6,325 nucleotides of DNA from the NCBI GenBank assembly GCA_004195315.1, contig SDWL01000125.1, forward strand, positions 1-6,325, in the 5' to 3' direction. The notes under the pieces are model-generated. The model searched no databases. It was not told where the DNA came from and worked only from the letters and a program-made list of their open reading frames with translations. How positions within the stretch are numbered: position 1 is the first letter of the stretch; every line of letters begins with the position of its first letter. Below, piece after piece: positions 1 to 5,380 of this stretch. Both the position numbers and the translations under genes were made by a program. The DNA is from Lutibacter sp. (GTDB lineage: Bacteria > Bacteroidota > Bacteroidia > Flavobacteriales > Flavobacteriaceae).

Positions 1-161
1 ACAGGGGTGTGTATATGCGTGGACAATAGTTCATGGCCTGTTTTATCCCATGTCAACAGAGCGGCGCCGGCTCCGTCACCCCATAGAATGCAGGTGGCGC
101 GATCCTTCCAATTCAGTGTTCGGGTCATCACTTCCGATGCCACCACAAGCACATATCTGCA
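1..161 (-). CDS. Internal fragment of a FabH-type 3-oxoacyl-ACP synthase III, foreign to the rest of the window
   Basis: Codons of this minus-strand frame have their lowest bases at 3, 6, 9 and so on. The frame is open from about 161 to the window edge and encodes about 53 residues. They begin RYVLVVASEVMTRTL and continue through ILWGDGAGAALL to STHIH. This matches the middle of beta-ketoacyl-ACP synthase III, which condenses acetyl-CoA with malonyl-ACP to start fatty acid synthesis. As I recall the E. coli FabH sequence, the slice aligns to roughly residues 135-188, after the catalytic Cys112 and before His244 and Asn274, so no catalytic residue is present. The N-terminal part is missing at the junction near 152-161 and the C-terminal part runs off the window. 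By hand count 86 of the first 160 bases are G or C, far above the flanking DNA. It probably comes from another, more GC-rich bacterium. A FabH-like enzyme of another pathway is possible from so short a piece. Confidence 0.82.
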
Positions 162-568
162 TGTTTTGTTTTTAAGATATTGCTCATTCCAAACCCAAAA
201 TAATCAAATAAAATCTCTTTGTCTTTGGTGTAACCACCTTCATATATTTTTCTAATAAACCTATAAGGTCTAAGCGTTTCTTTATCTATATATGTTTGAT
301 AATCGTCTTTTACTTTAAAAAATAAACTAATTAGTCCTGTGGATTTTCCTTTACCAATAATATGAAAAGCTTTTTTGTTGTTATCTGTAACTTCTTTAAC
401 TTCCATGGTTGAAAAACCAGCGTTTAAGAAATTGCTATAACTCATTCTAAATTTAAGCCATTCTCCTTTTTGAAAAGCAAATTTTTTGGTGTTATTATCA
501 ATCTTTACAGATTGCCCGAAAGAGACAACAGAAATTAATATGGCTAATATGATAAGTTGTTTTTTCAT
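128..568 (-). CDS. Secreted DUF3108-family protein, C-terminal half lost at the junction
   Basis: The frame gives 146 residues, of which only about the first 139 look native. Residues 1-19 are a signal peptide: MKK, a hydrophobic core ILAILISVV, then SFGQ, the usual flavobacterial cleavage context. The protein is therefore exported to the periplasm or envelope. The mature part begins with the family hallmark FQKGEWLKFRMSYSNFLNAG (residues 32-51), followed by a beta-rich stretch containing HIIGKGKSTG and PYRFIRKIYEGG. Full-length family members are about 250 residues as I recall. Here the frame leaves the family after HADM (136-139) and ends at a TGA inside the foreign FabH DNA, adding CLWWHRK. 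The biochemical role of DUF3108 is not established. It starts 55 bases beyond the hppD terminator stem, so it probably has its own promoter. In related genomes it is often near the tyrosine or tryptophan degradation genes (memory only). Confidence 0.8.
   Translation of the reverse strand: MKKQLIILAILISVVSFGQSVKIDNNTKKFAFQKGEWLKFRMSYSNFLNAGFSTMEVKEVTDNNKKAFHIIGKGKSTGLISLFFKVKDDYQTYIDKETLRPYRFIRKIYEGGYTKDKEILFDYFGFGMSNILKTKHADMCLWWHRK
152..161. other. Chimeric junction between FabH fragment and DUF3108 gene
   Basis: FabH similarity in one minus-strand frame and DUF3108 similarity in another meet within about ten bases. Base composition switches at the same place, from about 54 percent GC to about 29 percent. 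The bases tgcagatatg (minus strand) fit both genes: as Ala-Asp-Met in DUF3108 and as Cys-Arg-Tyr in FabH. The crossover may therefore lie in a short shared word. Both genes are cut in mid-domain, which points to an artificial or illegitimate join rather than an evolved fusion. The exact base is inferred. Confidence 0.75.
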
Positions 569-616
569 TTAATAGTTGTTATCATAGAGATTTTGTTAAA
601 AATACAATTATTAAGC

Positions 617-624
617 CAAAAATA
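617..624 (-). promoter_or_regulatory. Candidate -7 promoter element for the DUF3108 gene
   Basis: Read on the minus strand this is TATTTTTG, matching the Bacteroidota consensus TAnnTTTG. It lies about 49 bases before the DUF3108 start codon. No TTG is present at the expected upstream spacing, where the hppD terminator hairpin sits, so the match may be chance in AT-rich DNA. Confidence 0.3.
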
Positions 625-660
625 ATAAAAGCTTAACGATTTGGAGTTAAGCTTTTATTA
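623..660 (-). terminator. Rho-independent terminator of the hmgA-hppD unit
   Basis: A perfect 15-bp inverted repeat (623-637 with 646-660) closes an 8-base loop. The arm is taataaaagcttaac. It sits 24 bases past the hppD stop codon. The top of the stem holds the G-C pairs, and the stem's own outer A/T run supplies the U-rich 3' side in either direction. It separates hppD from the DUF3108 gene. Confidence 0.8.
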
Positions 661-684
661 AATTATTAGATATTGTATTATAAA

Positions 685-1839
685 TTATAATGTACCTCTA
701 CGTTCTTGCTCAGCTTCAATACTTTCAAATAAGGCTTTAAAATTTCCTTTTCCGAATGATTGAGCACCTTTTCGTTGAATAATTTCAAAAAATAATGTTG
801 GTCTATCAGTTACTGGTTTTGTGAAAATTTGTAATAAATACCCTTCATCATCACGATCAACTAAAATACCAAGATTTTTTAATTCAGCTAAATCTTCATC
901 AATTTCACCAACTCTATCTATAACAGTATCGTAATACGAACCAGGAACGTATAAAAATTCAACACCACGTTCTGTCATTTCTTTTACAGTTTCTATAATA
1001 TTGTTTGTTGCAACTGCAATATGCTGAACTCCTGGCCCATTATAAAAATCTAAATATTCTTCAATTTGAGATTTTTTAATTCCTTCAGCAGGTTCATTTA
1101 TTGGGAATTTTACACGACCATTTCCATTGGTCATTACTTTACTCATTAATGCGGTGAACTGAGTTGAAATATCTTTATCGTCAAACGTAATTAAGTTTGC
1201 AAAACCCATTACTTCGCTGTAAAATTTCGCCCAAACATTCATTTCATTCCAGCCAACATTCCCAACCATATGATCAATATAGCGTAAACCAACATTTTTA
1301 GTATTGTGTGTTGATTTCCACTTTTCGAATTTTGGTAAAAAAACACCTTTATAATTTTTTCGTTCAACAAAAATATGAACAGTATCTCCATAGGTGTGAA
1401 TTCCTGAGCGGATAACTTCACCATTTTCATCACTTTCTTTGGTGGGTATTAAATATGATTGAGCTCCTCGTTTAGTGGTTTCTTCCCAAGCTTTAGTAGC
1501 ATCTTCAACCCAAAGTGCCACTACTTTTACACCATCACCGTGTTTTTCTATATGTTCAAATATTTCTTTGCTTTTTGAATTTGGCATTGGCGTTGTTAAA
1601 ACCAAACGTATTTTATCTTGACCCAACATATAGCTAGTTCTATCAGTCATGCCAGTTTCTAAACCTGCATAAGCTAATGATTGAAATCCAAATGCGGTTT
1701 TGTAATAATGCGCTGCCTGTTTTGCATTTCCAACATAAAACTCAACGTAATCAGTTCCTAATAATGGTAAAAAATCTTCTGCCTCTGGAAATATTTTTTC
1801 CAATCCGTAATTAAAATTTTGTATGTTTTTTAAACTCAT
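685..1839 (-). CDS. hppD: 4-hydroxyphenylpyruvate dioxygenase
   Basis: This 384-aa protein has the full length of bacterial HPPD. The enzyme is a non-haem Fe(II) dioxygenase that turns 4-hydroxyphenylpyruvate and O2 into homogentisate and CO2, the second step of tyrosine breakdown. Two vicinal-oxygen-chelate domains are visible. The N-terminal one starts near LGTDYVEFYVGNAKQAAHYY (28-47). The catalytic one starts near RYIDHMVGNV (186-195). The iron triad is intact: His190 (IDHMVGNV), His273 (GVQHIA) and Glu352 (FFEIIQR). The C-terminal gate helix GKGNFKALFESIE (363-375) is also present. The start is the ATG before SLKNIQNF; no Shine-Dalgarno is seen. It lies 55 bases after hmgA in the same direction and ends just before a strong hairpin, so the two are probably co-transcribed. 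Being the last gene before the terminator, it acts one step earlier in the pathway than hmgA. Nothing in it looks damaged. Confidence 0.97.
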   Translation of the reverse strand: MSLKNIQNFNYGLEKIFPEAEDFLPLLGTDYVEFYVGNAKQAAHYYKTAFGFQSLAYAGLETGMTDRTSYMLGQDKIRLVLTTPMPNSKSKEIFEHIEKHGDGVKVVALWVEDATKAWEETTKRGAQSYLIPTKESDENGEVIRSGIHTYGDTVHIFVERKNYKGVFLPKFEKWKSTHNTKNVGLRYIDHMVGNVGWNEMNVWAKFYSEVMGFANLITFDDKDISTQFTALMSKVMTNGNGRVKFPINEPAEGIKKSQIEEYLDFYNGPGVQHIAVATNNIIETVKEMTERGVEFLYVPGSYYDTVIDRVGEIDEDLAELKNLGILVDRDDEGYLLQIFTKPVTDRPTLFFEIIQRKGAQSFGKGNFKALFESIEAEQERRGTL

Positions 1840-1861
1840 AACTTCGTTATTTAATATGCAA

Positions 1862-1909
1862 ATTAGCTAATTGCTAAATTATTAAATTATCTAATTAATC
1901 AGTTATCCA
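1862..1909. repeat. Degenerate 8-nt tandem array at the hmgA 3' end
   Basis: Six octamers in register resemble ATTANCTA, for example attagcta (1862-1869), attattaa (1878-1885) and attatcta (1886-1893). Second and third positions are T in every unit and the eighth is always A. The array fills most of the hmgA-hppD spacer and runs through the hmgA stop codon (1895-1897) into its last codons. An exact 12-base palindrome, aattagctaatt, occupies 1861-1872. Confidence 0.6.
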
Positions 1910-3055
1910 TGATTTATAATAATCTCCAACTTGTAAATTCATAGCTTCTTCAGTAATCATAACTGGTTTAAAAGGATCTATCATAACAGCTAATTCCTCA
2001 GTAAATTTTTTACCGATGCTTCTTTCAATGGCGCCAGGGTGAGGTCCATGTGGAATTCCTCCTGGGTGTAAGGTGATTTGACCTTTCTCAATGTTATTTC
2101 TACTCATATAATCTCCATCAACATAATACAATATTTCTTCAGAATCTATATTACTATGATGATAAGGCGCAGGAATAGATTTTGGGTGATAATCGTACAT
2201 TCTTGGCACAAATGAACAAACTACAAAACCAGCTGCTTCCCAAGTTTGATGAATTGGTGGTGGCATATGAATACGCCCCGTTATTGGTTCAAAATCATGT
2301 ATTGAAAATGCATATGGATAATTAAATCCATCCCAACCAACAACATCAAAAGGGTGATTTCCATAAATATATTCCCATAAAACTCCTTGTTTTTTTATTA
2401 GAACTTTAAAAGCTCCTTTTTCATCATGTGTTTGTAAATCCATCGGTAGTCTAAAATCACGTTCACAAAAAGGGGAATGTTCTAATAATTGCCCGAAATT
2501 ATTTCTATACTGTTTTGGTGTCATAATTGGACTGAAAGATTCTACATAAAGAAGCCTATTTTTTTTAGTATCAAAATTTATTTGATAAATAGTTCCGCGA
2601 GGAATGATTAAATAATCACCATATTTAAAATCAATATTTCCATACATGGTTTTTAAAGTTCCAGAACCAATATGCACAAAAATTAGTTCGTCAGCATCAG
2701 CATTTTTATAAAAATAGGAAGTCGAAAATTCTTTTGGAGCCGCTAAACCAATATGTAAATCGTTATTTACAAACAATGTTTTCCTGCTTTCTAAATAATC
2801 TTTCTCGGGTTTTAAAGAAAATCCTTTAAAACTTAAAGCCTTCATGTTTTTTTCAATCGCTATTTTAGGAACAACGTTTTTTAGTCGTTTTATTTCTGAA
2901 ACAATGGTTGGTGGATTCAAATGGTATAATAAGGAAGACATTCCTACAAAACCTGCTGTTCCAAACAATTCTTCTTGATAAAGACCACCAGTTGGTTTTT
3001 CAAAAGTTGTATGACGCTTTGGTGGAATTTTACCTAATGAATAATATCTAGGCAT
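1895..3055 (-). CDS. hmgA: Homogentisate 1,2-dioxygenase
   Basis: This 386-aa cupin-fold enzyme opens the ring of homogentisate with O2 to give maleylacetoacetate, the step after HPPD in tyrosine degradation. It is the compact form I associate with Bacteroidota, shorter than the ~440-aa human and proteobacterial enzymes. The Fe(II) site is complete: His300 and Glu306 in PYHHSNIDSEE, and His336 in GGIPHGPHPG. Their spacing (6 and 30) equals that of human His335, Glu341 and His371. His263 or His269 in RIHMPPPIHQTW may be the second-sphere histidine. An N-terminal cupin half is seen in ELIFVHIGSGTLKTMYGN (123-140) and YGDYLIIPRG (145-154). The ATG precedes PRYYSLGKIPPKRH, the usual N-terminus. 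It is first in the hmgA-hppD unit. I see no regulator gene or clear operator nearby. Its promoter should lie in the long spacer 3056-3310. Confidence 0.96.
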   Translation of the reverse strand: MPRYYSLGKIPPKRHTTFEKPTGGLYQEELFGTAGFVGMSSLLYHLNPPTIVSEIKRLKNVVPKIAIEKNMKALSFKGFSLKPEKDYLESRKTLFVNNDLHIGLAAPKEFSTSYFYKNADADELIFVHIGSGTLKTMYGNIDFKYGDYLIIPRGTIYQINFDTKKNRLLYVESFSPIMTPKQYRNNFGQLLEHSPFCERDFRLPMDLQTHDEKGAFKVLIKKQGVLWEYIYGNHPFDVVGWDGFNYPYAFSIHDFEPITGRIHMPPPIHQTWEAAGFVVCSFVPRMYDYHPKSIPAPYHHSNIDSEEILYYVDGDYMSRNNIEKGQITLHPGGIPHGPHPGAIERSIGKKFTEELAVMIDPFKPVMITEEAMNLQVGDYYKSWITD

Positions 3056-3310
3056 TTTTTAAATTTTTTAGTTATGAATATTCCCAAAAAGGATGTTAAA
3101 ATTATTTTAAAATCTATTCAACTAGGTGTAAAAAATTGATTTGGTTGAATTTAATTGAATTAAAGATACATATTTATTGAATACAATAGCGCACCTTTAA
3201 CATGAAAAATTTCATTCAGGATCTCTTTTGATGAAGAATTTAAGAAGTGCTAATAGGCCTTTCCAACTTTTTATCATAATTACACATTTAAGCTTTTTTT
3301 AAAAGTTTAA
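3056..3310. other. Non-coding spacer upstream of hmgA
   Basis: About 255 bases without a credible gene separate the hmgA start from the terminator of the NifU-like gene. It is AT-rich, with no RNA gene I can recognise. The best promoter candidate for hmgA is weak. On the minus strand TATCTTTA (3161-3168) matches TAnnTTTG at all but the last base, with TTG (3184-3186) 15 bases upstream, slightly closer than the usual 17-23. That would give a leader of about 100 bases. A short inverted repeat, atgaaa/tttcat, lies at 3202-3215 and is too small to call. Confidence 0.4.
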
Positions 3311-3343
3311 ATAAATAAAAAAGAGCGACCTAAGTCGCTCTTT
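3311..3343 (-). terminator. Rho-independent terminator of the mrp-nifU-like unit
   Basis: A perfect 10-bp stem (aaagagcgac at 3320-3329 with gtcgctcttt at 3334-3343) closes a 4-base loop. On the minus strand it is followed by a T-run (complement of 3317-3322) and further T-rich sequence to 3311. It begins 21 bases after the stop codon of the NifU-like gene, and its GC-rich core stands out in AT-rich surroundings. Confidence 0.88.
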
Positions 3344-3364
3344 AAAAAATAAATTAATAAAAAT

Positions 3365-3613
3365 CTAAAATGAAATTCCATTAACTTCAATAACTTGTTT
3401 AATTTGTGGAGCTTGCATTTTAATAGTTGCTTCAACACCGTTTTTTAGCGTCATTTGATTTATTGAACAACCTATACAAGCACCTTCTAATCGAACACTT
3501 ACAGTATCACTGGTTACATCAATTAGAGAAATATTACCCCCATCAGCCTCTAAATAAGGTCTAATTTCTTGTAATGCAATCTCTACATTAATCTTAAGTT
3601 CTTCAGTGCTCAT
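3365..3613 (-). CDS. NifU-like C-terminal-domain (Nfu) iron-sulfur scaffold or carrier protein
   Basis: This 82-aa protein is a stand-alone NifU C-terminal domain. It carries DGGNISLIDV (24-33) and the cluster-binding CxxC, Cys46 and Cys49, in GACIGCSINQMTLKNGVE. These are its only cysteines. Nfu domains hold a [4Fe-4S] cluster, usually bridging two monomers, and pass it to apo-enzymes in the cytosol. The A-type domain found at the N-terminus of E. coli NfuA is absent, so it is the minimal form. The gene starts 6 bases after the Mrp-type ATPase stop codon and ends at a strong terminator, so the two are almost certainly made from one message and probably work on the same clusters. The ATG is preceded by an A-rich tract, with no Shine-Dalgarno. 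Confidence 0.94.
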   Translation of the reverse strand: MSTEELKINVEIALQEIRPYLEADGGNISLIDVTSDTVSVRLEGACIGCSINQMTLKNGVEATIKMQAPQIKQVIEVNGISF

Positions 3614-3619
3614 ATTTTT

Positions 3620-4744
3620 TTATTTAGTGCCGCATCCACTCATAGTTGTAATTCTTACAATTTCAGTTGGAGGTAAATCTTTGTTTCTATTTACCAATTG
3701 AGAAAGTGCATTTTTAGTGATTTCTGCAAAAGCATTTTCTAAAGGTGTATTATCTTGTAAAGCAACAGGATGACCAACATCGCCAGCTTCTCTAATACTT
3801 TGTACTAAAGGAACTTCACCTAAAAACGCAGTGTCTATATCTTTTGCTAAATTTTTAGCGCCATCTTTTCCGAAAATATAATATTTGTTATTTGGTAATT
3901 CCGCAGGAGTGAAATAACTCATATTTTCAACAATACCTAATACAGGCACATTTATGTCTTTCTGTTGAAACATTGCAACACCTCTTTTAGCATCAGCTAA
4001 AGCAATGTTTTGAGGAGTACTAACAATTATTGCTCCCGTTACAGCAACAGCTTGCACAATAGACAAGTGAATATCACCCGTTCCAGGAGGTAAATCAATT
4101 AAAAGAAAATCTAATTCGCCCCAATGTGAATCGAAAATCATTTGATTTAATGCTTTAGAAGCAATTGCTCCACGCCAAATTACTGCTTGGTTTGCATCTG
4201 TAAAAAAACCAAGAGATAATATTTTTACACCATAACTTTCTATGGGTTGCATTTTTGAACGTCCATCAATTTCTATTGATAATGGTTTTGCATTTGCAAC
4301 GTCAAACATTAAATGTATGGAAGGTCCATAAACATCAGCATCTAAAATACCAACTTTAAATCCCATTCTTTGCAATGAAACAGCCATGTTTGCGGTAATA
4401 GTAGATTTTCCAACACCACCTTTTCCTGAAGCAATAGCTATGATGTTTTTAATTCCAGGAATTGAGTTATCTTTTACTTCAGCTTCTTTAACTGGAACTA
4501 CAGCTGTAACATTAACTTTTACGTCAATTTTTTGATCAATTTGATCGTGGATAGCTTTCATTATTTCAACTTCAACTTTCTTTTTTGCTTGTAAAGTTGG
4601 ATTGCTAATGGTAACATCTATAATAACTTCTTTGTCAAAAGTTACAATATTTTTCACTGCTCCACTTTCGATTAAACTTTTACCTTCCCCTGGAGCAGTA
4701 ATAGTTTCAAGTACCTTTGTTATATCTTTTTTGTTTAATGTCAT
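3620..4744 (-). CDS. Mrp/NBP35 (ApbC)-family P-loop ATPase, iron-sulfur carrier
   Basis: This 374-aa protein has a MIP18/DUF59-type N-terminal domain (about 3-80, with APGEGKSLIESGAVKNI at 17-33). An Mrp ATPase domain follows: deviant Walker A SGKGGVGKST (106-115, Lys113), DADVYGPS (135-142), LLIDLPPGTGD (214-224) and VENMSYF (272-278). Mrp/ApbC proteins bind and deliver Fe-S clusters in an ATP-dependent way. Canonical members have a CxxC soon after the VENMSYF motif that bridges the cluster between subunits. Here that place reads TPAELPNNKYYIFG without cysteine, and the whole protein has one cysteine, Cys371 in the C-terminal MSGCGTK. I believe related flavobacterial copies are similar, so this may be lineage-typical. 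It is first in a two-gene unit with the NifU-like protein. A TAnnTTTG match lies 30 bases upstream of the ATG. Confidence 0.95.
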   Translation of the reverse strand: MTLNKKDITKVLETITAPGEGKSLIESGAVKNIVTFDKEVIIDVTISNPTLQAKKKVEVEIMKAIHDQIDQKIDVKVNVTAVVPVKEAEVKDNSIPGIKNIIAIASGKGGVGKSTITANMAVSLQRMGFKVGILDADVYGPSIHLMFDVANAKPLSIEIDGRSKMQPIESYGVKILSLGFFTDANQAVIWRGAIASKALNQMIFDSHWGELDFLLIDLPPGTGDIHLSIVQAVAVTGAIIVSTPQNIALADAKRGVAMFQQKDINVPVLGIVENMSYFTPAELPNNKYYIFGKDGAKNLAKDIDTAFLGEVPLVQSIREAGDVGHPVALQDNTPLENAFAEITKNALSQLVNRNKDLPPTEIVRITTMSGCGTK

Positions 4745-4773
4745 AATTGTTTATCTAAAATCATTCTAAACAA

Positions 4774-4781
4774 CAAATATA
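4774..4781 (-). promoter_or_regulatory. Candidate -7 promoter element for the mrp unit
   Basis: The minus strand reads TATATTTG, an exact TAnnTTTG match ending 29 bases before the ATG. That gives a short leader of about 20 bases. No TTG is found at the usual 17-23 base spacing, since that place is A-rich. Only the -7 part is supported. Confidence 0.5.
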
Positions 4782-4801
4782 CAGAGTTCAAACGGATATA
4801 A

Positions 4802-4889
4802 AAAGTGGTAAAGTTACAAAGTTTGAAAGTTGGAAAATTGATAAGTTTTAAAGACCCAAAGAGGTAAAGGAACAATGTTAAAAAGTAGA
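4802..4889. repeat. Degenerate 8-nt tandem array, consensus AAAGTTNN
   Basis: Eleven octamers follow one another without a gap in one register. Most units start AAAG or AAAA, such as aaagtggt (4802-4809), aaagtttg (4818-4825), aaaattga (4834-4841), aaagaggt (4858-4865) and aaagtaga (4882-4889). A further aaagttgg occurs at 4889-4896, one base out of phase. It occupies the spacer between the mrp start and the next gene's end and contains no reading frame worth calling. The minus-strand reading is AACTTT-rich. Confidence 0.7.
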
Positions 4890-4901
4890 AAGTTGGAAAT
4901 C

Positions 4902-4936
4902 TAGATACTAGCTACTTGGTACTACGTATTTATAAT
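4902..4936. repeat. Degenerate 7-nt tandem array, consensus TAGNTAC
   Basis: Five heptamers in register include tagatac (4902-4908), ttggtac (4916-4922) and ttataat (4930-4936). T at positions 1 and A at 6 are conserved in all units. The last unit contains the stop codon of the alkyltransferase-like gene. It directly follows the 8-nt array but has a different period and word. Confidence 0.55.
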
Positions 4937-5259
4937 TCTTTAAAAGGATCCCAAAAGATTTCGCTAAAATTTTGAATTTGATTTTCTTTAACAACAACAC
5001 CTTCATTTTCTAATAATTGCTGCATTAAATTGGTACCGTCAAAATGAAGTTTCCCTGTTAATAAGCCATTTCTATTCACTACTCTGTGAGCAGGAATATC
5101 TTCTTTATAATGAGAAGCGTTCATTGCCCAACCAACCATTCTTGCAGATTTTGCAGCTCCAAGGTATTTGGCAATTGCACCGTAACTTGTAGCTCTTCCG
5201 AAGGGAATTAATTTTGTAACTTCATAAACTTTGGCAAAAAAGTTCTCTGATTTTTCCAT
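4930..5259 (-). CDS. Alkyltransferase-like (ATL) DNA-repair protein, MGMT family without the catalytic cysteine
   Basis: This 109-aa protein is the DNA-binding domain of the O6-alkylguanine-DNA alkyltransferase family on its own. It has VTKLIPFGRATSYGAIAKYLG (helix-turn-helix start, Tyr26), ARMVGWAMN (Arg40, the expected arginine finger), then IPAHRVVNRNGLL. The family's acceptor motif is PCHRV; here residue 57 is Ala, so the protein cannot take the alkyl group and has no cysteine at all. ATL proteins such as yeast Atl1 and E. coli YbaZ (Trp at this place) bind alkylated guanine and flag it for nucleotide excision repair. That role is inferred here. It is 106 bases downstream of trmB in the same direction; shared transcription is possible. 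The ATG before EKSENFFAKVYEVTK fits the family start. Confidence 0.93.
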   Translation of the reverse strand: MEKSENFFAKVYEVTKLIPFGRATSYGAIAKYLGAAKSARMVGWAMNASHYKEDIPAHRVVNRNGLLTGKLHFDGTNLMQQLLENEGVVVKENQIQNFSEIFWDPFKEL

Positions 5260-5345
5260 TCGTTAAAAATAATAAAAAAAGTCCGAAGCCAAAAGTTCAT
5301 AAAGGAAAGTAGGAGGTGTAAAATTCTTAATAAAACACATTTTAC

Positions 5346-5380
5346 CAAATACTAGATACCTGCTTCTAAATATTAATTCT
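5346..5380. repeat. Weak 7-nt periodic tract at the trmB 3' end
   Basis: Heptamers caaatac (5346-5352), tagatac (5353-5359) and the later taaatat (5367-5373) are in register. The tract shares the 8-mer ctagatac with the array at 4901-4908. It spans the trmB stop codon (5366-5368). It is more decayed than the other arrays, and taken alone would be doubtful. Confidence 0.35.

Noticed and set aside
7..255. Plus-strand 82-aa reading frame
   Set aside because: It runs antisense to the FabH fragment and across the chimeric junction. Its codons make no recognisable protein, and the minus-strand FabH match explains the region.
128..568. A complete, naturally short DUF3108 protein or a DUF3108-FabH fusion
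   Set aside because: The last residues come from foreign DNA in the wrong frame for FabH, so neither a natural short form nor a fusion is supported.
1239..1433. Minus-strand 64-aa reading frame inside hppD
   Set aside because: It is an alternative frame lying wholly in the well-supported hppD gene and has no family features.
3202..3215. Hairpin atgaaa-aa-tttcat as a terminator or operator
   Set aside because: The stem is only six A/T-rich pairs with a two-base loop, which is expected by chance in this AT-rich spacer.
4802..4936. CRISPR array or phage attachment site
   Set aside because: Units are 7-8 bases with no spacers between them, and no cas, integrase or tRNA gene is present.
5287..5296. 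Promoter -7 element for the ATL gene
   Set aside because: The minus strand reads AACTTTTG near here, which misses the essential initial TA of TAnnTTTG.
5260..5365. Terminator between trmB and the ATL gene
   Set aside because: No inverted repeat of useful length was found, so I left the two genes possibly co-transcribed.
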